A stretch of 64,000 nt of DNA from an uncultured Clostridia bacterium (lineage in GTDB: Bacteria > Bacillota > Clostridia > Oscillospirales > Acutalibacteraceae). Location: contig CANQBM010000002.1 in assembly GCA_947589575.1 (NCBI GenBank), positions 62,001 to 126,000 on the forward strand, written 5' to 3'. Each line of letters begins with the position of its first letter. The first letter of the stretch is position 1. The position numbers and the translations under genes were made by a program. Shown here one piece after another: positions 18,577-26,540 of the stretch. A model generated the notes under the pieces. It was not told where the DNA came from and made no database searches. It saw nothing but the letters and a program-made list of their open reading frames with translations.

Positions 18577-19153
18577 TATTTTTATTGATTGTCTTATTAC
18601 ATATTATATGCAAAACAAATTCAAAAATATAAATGACAAGCGTTAAATACCAGCCCGGACCCATTGAACCTATAATCAAGCCGAGTACAATAAATACGGC
18701 AGTATTCACAGCGCTGAAAATCATATTTCTCAAAAGCCCTGTTTTTGTTGAAGAAAACAGCGACGAAATAATAACAGCAAGCGAAAGTAAAATTACAAGA
18801 GCCATACTGACAGCCGGCATTATAACCGAGCCTATATCAATACTGCCGTTTATAAGCCCCATAATAAGACTTATAAGACTTATGTCTTTATACATAGGAA
18901 GACACATTGCGCCGAGCGGTGTGAAAAAAAGTGCAAGACGCACAATAAGCACGGGTGACGCAACAGAAGACGATTTAATAACATTAACAAATTTATTTAC
19001 CGCGTCAACCTCTTTTTGCGCATTAAGAGCATCCGACTGCAATCTTTCCTCAAAATTATAATAAAGCAGATTGACATTACAATGAGGACACGCTTCTTTA
19101 ATATAAAAGGGACTTAGTTTTCCGCCGCATTTCGGGCATAAATTATTCTTCAT
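18569..19153 (-). CDS. Zinc-ribbon membrane protein of unknown function
   Basis: The 194-residue protein opens with a double CxxC zinc ribbon (NLCPKCGGKLSP and ACPHCNVNLL, residues 4-29). After a short helical linker it has about four hydrophobic segments between residues 65 and 190. The start at 19153 follows GGGAGG by about 8 nt and lies inside the end of the symporter gene (11-nt overlap), so the two are cotranslated. Members of this broad class are called zinc-ribbon domain membrane proteins; no activity can be assigned. Confidence 0.8.
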   Translation of the reverse strand: MKNNLCPKCGGKLSPFYIKEACPHCNVNLLYYNFEERLQSDALNAQKEVDAVNKFVNVIKSSSVASPVLIVRLALFFTPLGAMCLPMYKDISLISLIMGLINGSIDIGSVIMPAVSMALVILLSLAVIISSLFSSTKTGLLRNMIFSAVNTAVFIVLGLIIGSMGPGWYLTLVIYIFEFVLHIICNKTINKNID

Positions 19154-20615
19154 TTTTGCCACCTCCCGAAACTTCTTTTGATAGTTTTTCACGACGTATC
19201 TTCATATCAGTTCGTATACCCTCAAGCTTTTTACCCGTAAGATCATAGAAAAGATACGGAACAAGTGAAAGAAGTCCAAGCAGATACGGAATTAATGTAA
19301 ACAACGCCCATATATATAAGTCCGTATGATCACCTTTCAGTGTTACAGGCTCGCCTGCTGCATTTTTAGTGAAATTAAGACCTATAACAGGCAGAATTGC
19401 CGTACCGATTGATGTTGAAATTGAGCCGGTCAATTTGCCGACAAAAGTAAGAACCGAGAATGAAATACCTTCGTTTCTCTCGCCGGTTTTCCATTCCATA
19501 TAATCGACTGTGTCGCCAATCATTTCCGTCGGAATAACCATATTAACCGTATTAAAAAAGCTGAAAATAAAGTTTTGTATCATTAAAAGAATTGAAATAA
19601 CAAGAACACTTGAATTATAAAATTTAAGACCTATTGTAAATACAAGAGTTCCCACAACTGCCCTGCAAACAAGATTGAGTATTACAATCTGCCTGTTATC
19701 AAGTTTTCTTTTAAGCTTTGGAATTAAAAGATATGTTAAGAAGCCGAATATAGTTCCGGGGAGGTTTATCCATAAAACAGCGGAGTTGAGATTTAAAACT
19801 TCAGAAAAGTAATATGTTTGAAAAACGCCTGCAAGACCGCCCAGCGCGCCGATAACATTACCGAGAATTATAAGCATCAGCGGTTTATTTTTAAGCATTA
19901 TTTTAAAGCCGTCAATAACAGAAGGTTCTTTTACAGACTGAACAACTCTTTCTTTTGTCTTTCTACCCGCGAGCGAAAAAAGTCCTAATATCATAACAGC
20001 CGCAACCAGCGATAAAATAAGGAAGTCCTGCGAAAGAGTAAGTCCCCAGACGCCGTTATTTGAAAAATCCATCATAATAACAAGAAATGTCGTTGACAAG
20101 CCGCCTAAAATACCGGAAATAAATCTTGCAGTGGAAATGGCTCTTGTTCTGTCGCTCGGTGACGGCGAAATTGCCGTACTCATACCCCAGAAAGGAACAT
20201 CGCCTATTGTATAGAAAAATTCCCATATGAAATATGATATGTACATATAAATAATTTTAACCGTTACGGATTTTGCATCTGATAAAATTTCCGGTCCCGC
20301 GAAAAGCATAACAGTTGCGGCGGCAAGCGGAACAGGCACAATTAAAAGATATGGCCTCAGCTTACCGTAACGGGTTCTTGTTCTGTCAATAATACCGCCG
20401 ATCAACGGGTCATTTACCGTATCCCATATACCGAGAATCAAAATCATTGTTGCCACTGCTTTTTCAGGTAAACCAAAAACCTTAGTGAAAAAAATTGAAA
20501 GATAGCCGCCTGCCACTAAGTTGTAACCGAACACCTGACCCGCGTTTGCAAAGCCGTATGCAAGGTTTTCCTTAACGCTTACATAACGGGTTTCTTTTTT
20601 TCCTTCTTCGCTCAT
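19143..20615 (-). CDS. GPH-family sugar:cation symporter
   Basis: This 490-residue permease belongs to the glycoside-pentoside-hexuronide family (MelB/XylP/GusB-like) within the MFS. It has about twelve membrane segments. The family hallmark is NDPLIGGIIDRTRTRYGKLRPYLL near residues 70-95 (written here in two parts: NDPLIGGIIDRTR and YGKLRPYLL), and EMIGDTVDYMEWKTGER is the usual second-half motif. It imports a glycoside with a cation; the sugar is not readable. A zinc-ribbon protein gene overlaps its 3' end. Confidence 0.92.
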   Translation of the reverse strand: MSEEGKKETRYVSVKENLAYGFANAGQVFGYNLVAGGYLSIFFTKVFGLPEKAVATMILILGIWDTVNDPLIGGIIDRTRTRYGKLRPYLLIVPVPLAAATVMLFAGPEILSDAKSVTVKIIYMYISYFIWEFFYTIGDVPFWGMSTAISPSPSDRTRAISTARFISGILGGLSTTFLVIMMDFSNNGVWGLTLSQDFLILSLVAAVMILGLFSLAGRKTKERVVQSVKEPSVIDGFKIMLKNKPLMLIILGNVIGALGGLAGVFQTYYFSEVLNLNSAVLWINLPGTIFGFLTYLLIPKLKRKLDNRQIVILNLVCRAVVGTLVFTIGLKFYNSSVLVISILLMIQNFIFSFFNTVNMVIPTEMIGDTVDYMEWKTGERNEGISFSVLTFVGKLTGSISTSIGTAILPVIGLNFTKNAAGEPVTLKGDHTDLYIWALFTLIPYLLGLLSLVPYLFYDLTGKKLEGIRTDMKIRREKLSKEVSGGGKNEE

Positions 20616-20653
20616 AAAATCCCACCCTTAACACATCTATATTATATTAAAAC

Positions 20654-20682
20654 AAAAAGGCTGACATTTTGTCAACCTTTTT
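20654..20682 (-). terminator. Terminator after the lipoprotein gene
   Basis: AAAAAGG-C-TGACA pairs with TGTCA-A-CCTTTTT around a 3-nt loop, with one internal mismatch. On the minus strand a T-rich run follows. It ends the transcript of the lipoprotein gene before the symporter gene. Confidence 0.85.
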
Positions 20683-20691
20683 AAAATTTTG

Positions 20692-21204
20692 TTATTCTTT
20701 TGTTGTCTCATTATGCGAGTGATTATGCTCTGAAACAGTTTGTCCCTTTGCGCTGTAATCAGCATATCTGTTTTCAAGCTCGGTATATTCTCCTGTTTTC
20801 ATATCCTTTTTTATAACCTTTGTACCGTCAAAGGAAATGCCGTACTCACCGATTGTTTCTATTGAAAAAGTTTTCTTGCCGTCCTTATTTGTTTCATCAG
20901 TTTGAGTAACAACATTAGCAAAAACTCTGACATATTTTTCTCCGTCGATTTCTGCACCGTTTGACGCGACCATAAGCTCATAATTCTTATCTATCTTGTC
21001 AAGTCCGAGTTCTTTTTTTGTATAAGACTGCTCAATAAACTTGATTGCGTCGGTATCTTTAATTTTTGCCTCTTCTGTCGCAAAAGTGGAGGTTACAGTG
21101 GTATTCGTTTCGGATTCGGTCTGAGTCTTTTTTTCTTTAGAACAAGCGGTAAAAACAGTAAAAATCACCGCTAAAGATATTAATACCGCAAATAATCTTT
21201 TAAT
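20692..21204 (-). CDS. Lipoprotein of unknown function, probable ATT start
   Basis: Reading from ATT at 21204 gives a 170-residue lipoprotein. It has a positive start (MKRLF), a hydrophobic stretch and the lipobox TVFTAC, followed by an acidic Ser/Thr-rich linker and a compact mixed alpha/beta domain. The C-terminal tail is His-rich (SEHNHSHNE). The only conventional start, GTG at 21168, would leave just eight residues before the lipid-anchoring Cys, too short for a signal peptide. AGAGGG stands 8 nt before the ATT, and no ATG, GTG or TTG lies further upstream in frame before the preceding stop. The function is unknown. Confidence 0.7.
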   Translation of the reverse strand: MKRLFAVLISLAVIFTVFTACSKEKKTQTESETNTTVTSTFATEEAKIKDTDAIKFIEQSYTKKELGLDKIDKNYELMVASNGAEIDGEKYVRVFANVVTQTDETNKDGKKTFSIETIGEYGISFDGTKVIKKDMKTGEYTELENRYADYSAKGQTVSEHNHSHNETTKE

Positions 21205-21243
21205 AAAAACTACCCTCTTTCCATGGGAAATCTGAAAAGATTA

Positions 21244-21666
21244 TTATTTCTCTTCTTCCCCGTCTTCATCCTCATCGTCGCACTCAACTTCAAACTCAAG
21301 CATTTCGCCGCAGTTGGGGCACGCCATTGTTCCTTCAAGAACAGTATCCTCGTCAACAGTTATCTGAGTACCGCAAAGAGGACATTCAACCTCAAATTCC
21401 TGACATTCGTCATCGCAGCAATCGTCGCAGTCGCAATCGCAGTCGTCATCCATAAGATAGTCCTCAACTTCCGCAAGATCCTCGTCAACCGCGTCAATCT
21501 GATCAGCGAGGATTTCCATTCCTTCGGTTATGTCCTCAACATCTTCCGTTAAGTTTGTGAGAACGTCAACGATTGCTTTAATTGCCTTTGTTTCCTTTTT
21601 GTTATCGTCCAAATCAAGACCGTCAAGCAGTCCCTTAAGATAGCCCAAGCTTTCGATTGTTTCCAT
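21244..21666 (-). CDS. CD1247-like acidic zinc-ribbon protein
   Basis: The 140-residue protein starts with the helical CD1247 N-terminal-type domain (METIESLGYLKGLLDGLDLD). It then has an extreme Asp/Cys stretch (about 78-92, DDDCDCDCDDCCDDEC), a zinc ribbon (ECPLCG ... ACPNCG) and an acidic tail. The ribbon likely binds Zn; the Asp-Cys run could bind further metal. It lies 25 nt after efp and before the lipoprotein gene. No biochemical role is known to me for this family. Confidence 0.8.
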   Translation of the reverse strand: METIESLGYLKGLLDGLDLDDNKKETKAIKAIVDVLTNLTEDVEDITEGMEILADQIDAVDEDLAEVEDYLMDDDCDCDCDDCCDDECQEFEVECPLCGTQITVDEDTVLEGTMACPNCGEMLEFEVECDDEDEDGEEEK

Positions 21667-21691
21667 AATAAAAACTCCTTATAAATTTAAA

Positions 21692-22249
21692 TTAAGCTCT
21701 TTCCATATACTCGCAGGTTCTTGTATCAATTCTTATCATATCTCCTTCATTGATGAAGAGGGGAACTCGAATTTCAGCTCCTGTTTCAACCTTTGCGGGC
21801 TTAAGTGTATTTGTTGCCGTATTTCCCTTCAGACCCGGCTCAGTTTCCGTAACCTCAAGCGTTACAAATGTAGGAGGCTCTACACCGAATACCTTACCCT
21901 TATAAGAAAGGATACGGCAAATCTCATTTTCCTTGACAAACTTAAAGTTGTCCGAAAGGTCTGCCTCAGATACGGGAATCATATCAAATGTTTCATTATC
22001 CATAAAATAGTAAAGACCGTCATCATTATATGAATAAGCCATTTCTTTTCTTTCAATAAACGCCGTAGGAAATTTTTCCGTCGGGTTAAAGGTTCTTTCC
22101 ACAACTGCGCCCTCAATAACATTTTTAATCTTTGCTCTTACAAAAGCGGCGCCTTTTCCCGGCTTTACATGCTGAAACTCAACGATTTGATATACCTTAC
22201 CGTCCATTTCAAATGTAACGCCGTTTCTGAAATCACCTGCTGTTACCAT
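21692..22249 (-). CDS. efp: Elongation factor P
   Basis: EF-P relieves ribosome stalling at proline runs. The 185 residues have the three-barrel layout: an N-terminal KOW-like domain with the loop [12 protein letters not shown] carrying the modifiable residue (Lys32 region), then two OB domains ending in [22 protein letters not shown] precedes the start. It follows aroQ in the same direction, an arrangement common in clostridia. Confidence 0.97.
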   Translation of the reverse strand: MVTAGDFRNGVTFEMDGKVYQIVEFQHVKPGKGAAFVRAKIKNVIEGAVVERTFNPTEKFPTAFIERKEMAYSYNDDGLYYFMDNETFDMIPVSEADLSDNFKFVKENEICRILSYKGKVFGVEPPTFVTLEVTETEPGLKGNTATNTLKPAKVETGAEIRVPLFINEGDMIRIDTRTCEYMERA

Positions 22250-22303
22250 AATTATACCTCCAAGATACTTAAAAACTAATGTAATTTATTTACTTAATAT
22301 ATT

Positions 22304-22741
22304 TTATATTATTTCCATCAATAAATCAATACCCATTTTATAGCTGTCCTTGCCGTATCCGCTTATTTGTTTAACGCAGACATCTGTTATAACGGATATT
22401 TTGCGAAAATCCTCGCGCTTATGAATATCCGACATATGCACCTCAACAAAGGGAGTGTAATCGCACACAGCCTCTATCGCGTCACGAATAGCATAAGAAT
22501 AGTGTGTATAAGCTCCGGCATTAATAACAACGCCGTCAAACTCGTCCTTGCTTTCGTGGATAACGTCAATAATATCACCCTCGTGATTTGACTGAAAAAA
22601 GGTCATCTTCGCCCCGTTTGCTTTACCGTACAATTTAAGCTCTTCGTTGATTTGTTTAAGAGTTTCACCGCCGTAAACATTCTTTTTTCTTATTCCGGTC
22701 ATATTAAGATTAGGACCGTTTATAACAAGTATTTTTTTCAT
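22304..22741 (-). CDS. aroQ: 3-dehydroquinate dehydratase, type II
   Basis: This enzyme dehydrates 3-dehydroquinate in the shikimate pathway. The 145 residues have the type II signature ILVINGPNLNMTGIRKKNVYG, with the catalytic Tyr and Arg loop, then FFQSNHEGDIID, GVVINAGAYTHYS and the active-site His in VEVHMSDIHKRE. It lies upstream of efp. Confidence 0.96.
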   Translation of the reverse strand: MKKILVINGPNLNMTGIRKKNVYGGETLKQINEELKLYGKANGAKMTFFQSNHEGDIIDVIHESKDEFDGVVINAGAYTHYSYAIRDAIEAVCDYTPFVEVHMSDIHKREDFRKISVITDVCVKQISGYGKDSYKMGIDLLMEII

Positions 22742-22793
22742 ATTATCACCTGAATTTATAATAATCTAATTTTAAACAGACGTCAATAAAATT

Positions 22794-22819
22794 ATGGGAG
22801 CATCCTTTGATGCTCCCAT
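22794..22819 (-). terminator. Terminator after rpsU
   Basis: A perfect 11-bp stem, ATGGGAGCATC / GATGCTCCCAT, with a 4-nt loop lies 8 nt after the rpsU stop. On the minus strand AATTTTATT follows. Confidence 0.9.
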
Positions 22820-22826
22820 ATGTAAA

Positions 22827-23003
22827 TTATTTATACTTTCTTTTACGAGCAGCCTCGCTCTTCTTTTTACGAGCTACAGAAGGCTTTTCATAATGCTCTC
22901 TCTTACGAACTTCCTGAATAATGCCATCGCGGGAAGTCTGACGCTTAAAACGTCTAAGTGCGCTGTCAAGAGATTCATTTTCTTTAACTTTAACCTGACT
23001 CAT
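22827..23003 (-). CDS. rpsU: Small-subunit ribosomal protein bS21
   Basis: A 58-residue basic protein starts [20 protein letters not shown] and ends in the Lys/Arg tail KRKYK, typical of bS21. GGAGGG lies before the ATG. It is monocistronic, with its own consensus promoter and a strong terminator. bS21 binds near the anti-Shine-Dalgarno helix and helps initiation. Confidence 0.96.
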   Translation of the reverse strand: MSQVKVKENESLDSALRRFKRQTSRDGIIQEVRKREHYEKPSVARKKKSEAARKRKYK

Positions 23004-23063
23004 TCAATTCCCTCCCTCCGACCGCCTCGGGGGTATTTGATACTTCTTTAATATCCGAGCAAG

Positions 23064-23092
23064 ATTATAAACAAAAACAAACCAAAAGTCAA
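23064..23092 (-). promoter_or_regulatory. Promoter of rpsU
   Basis: TTGACT (23092-23087) and TATAAT (23069-23064) with a 17-nt spacer on the minus strand. The leader to the rpsU start is about 55 nt and contains a short GC-rich hairpin-like stretch. Confidence 0.85.
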
Positions 23093-23184
23093 GCATTTTA
23101 ACAAGAATTGTATCAATTCTTCCAAAAATTTTGTTTAACTGCTTTTTTCGCCACTAACAAGTTTTGCATATTAATTAAATATCT

Positions 23185-24672
23185 TCAATTACTTTTAGAA
23201 ACATATGGGGAAAGCCCCGATTCCTTTTCACCGAGTCTGCGCGCCTTCAGGTCGCTTTCGACTAAGGCTCTCTTCTCCTTGTCATATCTTATAAACAAGA
23301 GGGGTATAATATAAAGCACGCTCGCTATTGCAGGGGTGAGAATAACAAGAGGCCATATCCATTTGTCAAACACGGCTGTTTGCGTGCCGACATAAACCTG
23401 CGCGTTATCAATCGCCCTGTATCCGAGAATTGATAACGCAAGGGTTGCAAGTCCTGATGTTATACCGCTTGATATTTTTGTAAACGATGTCTGTACTGAA
23501 AAGGTAATACCTTCTGTACGCTTGCCTGTTTTCCACTCCATATAGTCAATACTGTCGCAGAAAATAGATGTCTGCGCAATAGAGGATGCGCCGGCGGGAA
23601 GGCTTCCTATGCCTATTATAATCATGGCAATCCATAAGTTTCCGCCTTCAAAGCCGACAAAATACGCAATCACACGTACAACTATATTTACAACTTGAAT
23701 AAGAATAAGGACATTTACATAACTGCCGAGCCACTTTTTAAGCTTATCGGCAAGCATCATACCTATAAAGCTCGGAACGGTTGTCAGCGCAAAATAAAGC
23801 GTTGTAAGTCCAAGCGCACCGATAATACCGCTGAGAGCGTTGTTACCGAGAAAATCACCCGGTATTTCGTATTTAAAGAAATATGTAACAAGACTCGCAC
23901 CGAATCCGAGCGCGCCGAAAAGGTTTGATAAAGTTACAAGTAACAACATCTTATTTTTAAATAAAAGCGAAAAACTTTCAGCAAGTGATGACTGGCGGTC
24001 GGTAAGATTAACGCTAATACGCTCCTGTGTCTTATAACACCGATAGCTTAACATTGCGCCGCCAAGTCCGAAAATCATAGCAAAAACGAGAGTTACAAGC
24101 GACATACTGAAACCTTCGGCGTTTGCAATCATTTCAAGAACCATGGGAATGACGGTGCTAAGCACACCGAAAACACTGCTGCCGATTGTTCTCGCCCACT
24201 GCACAAAACGGTCGCGTTCATTTGAGTTCGGCGAAACCATTGCGGTAATTCCCCATACAGCGACATCCTGAACGGTATATGCAAGATCCCAACAAATATA
24301 TACTATTACAAAATATGAAACCCTGAGCCAAAGCAAATCTTCAGCCGTTGAAAAAACTAAGAACAAAAGCACCGTGAAAATGCCTACTGGTAATGGTGTG
24401 TATTTTAAAAAAGGCCTCAGCTTTTCACCGTTTTTGAAGGTGTGGCGGTCGATAAAAGAGCCGACAATCGGATCATTTACGCCGTCCCAAACCTTCATTA
24501 CAATCAGAAGAACAGATACAACAGCAGCCGGAAACATTGCAATATCGGTCATGAAATATGTAAAAAATGATGCGCCAATGAGCGAATATACCATATTTTG
24601 ACCTGTAAGTCCGATTAAAAAATCTGCCGTTTCTTTTTTTGAAATATATCTTTTTTCCCGAAGCGCATCCAT
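23185..24672 (-). CDS. GPH-family sugar:cation symporter (second copy)
   Basis: This 495-residue MFS/GPH permease has the motif NDPIVGSFIDRHTFKNG near residue 65-80 and SIDYMEWKTGKRTEG in the second half, with about twelve membrane segments. The start at 24672 follows AGAGGTGA; a TATAAT at 24696-24691 would give a very short leader. It is not a recent duplicate of the permease at 19143, since the two share family motifs but little else. The sugar is unknown. Confidence 0.92.
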   Translation of the reverse strand: MDALREKRYISKKETADFLIGLTGQNMVYSLIGASFFTYFMTDIAMFPAAVVSVLLIVMKVWDGVNDPIVGSFIDRHTFKNGEKLRPFLKYTPLPVGIFTVLLFLVFSTAEDLLWLRVSYFVIVYICWDLAYTVQDVAVWGITAMVSPNSNERDRFVQWARTIGSSVFGVLSTVIPMVLEMIANAEGFSMSLVTLVFAMIFGLGGAMLSYRCYKTQERISVNLTDRQSSLAESFSLLFKNKMLLLVTLSNLFGALGFGASLVTYFFKYEIPGDFLGNNALSGIIGALGLTTLYFALTTVPSFIGMMLADKLKKWLGSYVNVLILIQVVNIVVRVIAYFVGFEGGNLWIAMIIIGIGSLPAGASSIAQTSIFCDSIDYMEWKTGKRTEGITFSVQTSFTKISSGITSGLATLALSILGYRAIDNAQVYVGTQTAVFDKWIWPLVILTPAIASVLYIIPLLFIRYDKEKRALVESDLKARRLGEKESGLSPYVSKSN

Positions 24673-24808
24673 AATTATCACCTCTGTTTTATTATACAAT
24701 ACTTGTTTGACAAAATAAAGATGTAAATTATTTGAAAGAGCATATCAGCTATATATCTTTATATCATAAATCACCTAATCTCCTTATTTTCTGTAAATTC
24801 ATAATGTA

Positions 24809-24836
24809 TTTACAAATCTTTATTTTATGATATAAT
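24809..24836 (+). promoter_or_regulatory. Promoter of the DUF6056-like gene
   Basis: TTTACA (24809-24814) and TATAAT (24831-24836) are separated by 16 nt and lie 80 nt before the start codon. The rest of the 243-nt divergent gap is AT-rich without other structure I can support. Confidence 0.65.
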
Positions 24837-24915
24837 ATAAAAAATTTGGTTTTTCTATCTTATTTTTAATGGAATTATAAAAATAAAGTATGCTAAAAAA
24901 TTATGGAGTAAAAAT

Positions 24916-26454
24916 ATGAAAGACAACAAAAAAATTCTTAACATTACAACTTTTATATTAAGCATTGTTTTTATCGGCTTTATAATGTGCTGCGTAGGAT
25001 ATTCTCTTGATGACTGGGCGTGGGGAGCTTCAGTAGGCGAGGAGAGATTATCAGCAATGTTTGCGGGATATAACGGCAGATACCTTGGTAACTTTTTAGT
25101 TATCATAATGTCAAAATATAATATAATAAAAATTTTAATAATGACATTATTTACCGTAGTTACTGCATATTCTGTATACCGCCTTGTCGATAAATCAAAA
25201 TTTTATCTGTATTTTACAGCGTTATTACTTTTATTTTTTATGCCAAAGGAAATGTTTTCACAGACGCTCGGATGGGCTTCAGGATTTTCAAACTATGTTC
25301 CGCCTATTATGCTGTCAGTCATTTATTTGTGCATTATAAAAAATATTTTTGAAACGCAAAAGCCTGTGTACAATAAATTTATGCCTATCCTCACACTGCT
25401 GATAGGTATAAGTTCAAACTTATTTATGGAAAATGTCACCCTGTTTAATCTGGCATTGGGCTTTGTAGTTATTGTTTTTACGTATATTAGATTTAAGAAG
25501 GTTTATATTACCCATTCCGCTTTTTTGCTCGGCGCAGTAATCGGTTCGGTTATTATGTTCTCAAATTCGGCGTACCGTATAATTTCATCCGGCAGCGATG
25601 ACTACAGAAGTATAGGCGGAGATGATACATCGCTTTTAAAAACAGTTTTTGAAAATTTAAAACTGATATATAAATTTTTATTTGAACAGTGCTTGATGCT
25701 TTGGATAATTATATGTATCGCCGCACTGATATTATCATTTTTACATTTAAAAAATAATAAACCGTCTAAGGTCAACCGTTTTCTTACATTACTGTCTTCA
25801 TCGGTAATACTTTCTTTTGCAGTTATAAGCGTGTTAACCAAAATGAACACACAGTGGACAGAGGTTTTTAATTCTGCAAATGAAGGATTTGCGGCGAAGG
25901 TGAATTTTGTACTCGCGGGATTAGTGCTTTTGGCATTATTTATAACTCCTCTGCTTTGCATAAACGATAAACTTTCTGCACTTAAAACCGCGTCGTTTAT
26001 CGGATTAGCCTGTGTTGTAACCGCTCCGCTTTTCGTTATTACGCCGATAAACTCAAGGTGCTTATTTTCCGCATATGTATTTTTAGCTGTTTACGCGATT
26101 TCAATAATTAATCAAATTACTTCATCATTGAATTATAGTTTCGTGAAAAATTTAGCAGCGCTTTTGCTGACGGCTGCATGCTTTATAACTGCTTTTTATT
26201 ACGGAACATTATATCACCGCGTACATTCATTTTATAATGAAAGAATTGAATATGTTTATGAACAGATTGATGAAAATAAAAAAGAAATAGATTTACCTAA
26301 ATATCCAAAATATATAACTTCATATGTATACTTTGGCACTCCTTCGGACGATACTATGTGGGAAGAAAGATTCAAGGATTTTTATAATATTGATGAAAAA
26401 ATTAATTTTACTCCCGTAAATTACCGTGATTATAAAGAAAAATATAATAAGTAA
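24916..26454 (+). CDS. Polytopic membrane protein, DUF6056-like
   Basis: The 512-residue protein has about ten to twelve membrane segments. The early motif GYSLDDWAWG and the following GYNGRYLGN are typical of DUF6056-type proteins, which are thought to be GT-C-like glycosyltransferases or polymer-processing proteins of the envelope. The Asp-Asp pair in the first outer loop fits a metal or phospho-sugar site. A short soluble C-terminus ends with YRDYKEKYNK. It converges on the GT2/TagF-like gene, so a shared role in surface polymers is reasonable, but this is inference. Confidence 0.75.
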   Translation: MKDNKKILNITTFILSIVFIGFIMCCVGYSLDDWAWGASVGEERLSAMFAGYNGRYLGNFLVIIMSKYNIIKILIMTLFTVVTAYSVYRLVDKSKFYLYFTALLLLFFMPKEMFSQTLGWASGFSNYVPPIMLSVIYLCIIKNIFETQKPVYNKFMPILTLLIGISSNLFMENVTLFNLALGFVVIVFTYIRFKKVYITHSAFLLGAVIGSVIMFSNSAYRIISSGSDDYRSIGGDDTSLLKTVFENLKLIYKFLFEQCLMLWIIICIAALILSFLHLKNNKPSKVNRFLTLLSSSVILSFAVISVLTKMNTQWTEVFNSANEGFAAKVNFVLAGLVLLALFITPLLCINDKLSALKTASFIGLACVVTAPLFVITPINSRCLFSAYVFLAVYAISIINQITSSLNYSFVKNLAALLLTAACFITAFYYGTLYHRVHSFYNERIEYVYEQIDENKKEIDLPKYPKYITSYVYFGTPSDDTMWEERFKDFYNIDEKINFTPVNYRDYKEKYNK

Positions 26455-26490
26455 TCAATCATCCGAATGTAAAAAATATAGGTATAGATT

Positions 26491-26540
26491 ATAGATAAAA
26501 AGGGCCGCCTCACTACTGTGAGGCAGCCCTTTTTATCTAT
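26491..26540. terminator. Long bidirectional terminator
   Basis: A near-perfect hairpin with about 22 pairs: ATAGATAAAAAGGGC and GCCTCAC on one arm, their complements on the other. There is one mismatch and a TACT loop. A-runs and T-runs lie inside the stem, so it can stop both convergent transcripts. Its right end overlaps the last codon of the minus-strand gene. Confidence 0.92.

Noticed and set aside
22794-23051. Plus-strand frame covering rpsU
   Set aside because: The opposite strand encodes bS21 with promoter, binding site and terminator.
24855-25106. Minus-strand frame opposite the start of the DUF6056-like gene
   Set aside because: It overlaps the promoter and coding start of a well-supported gene and has low-complexity, non-protein-like content.
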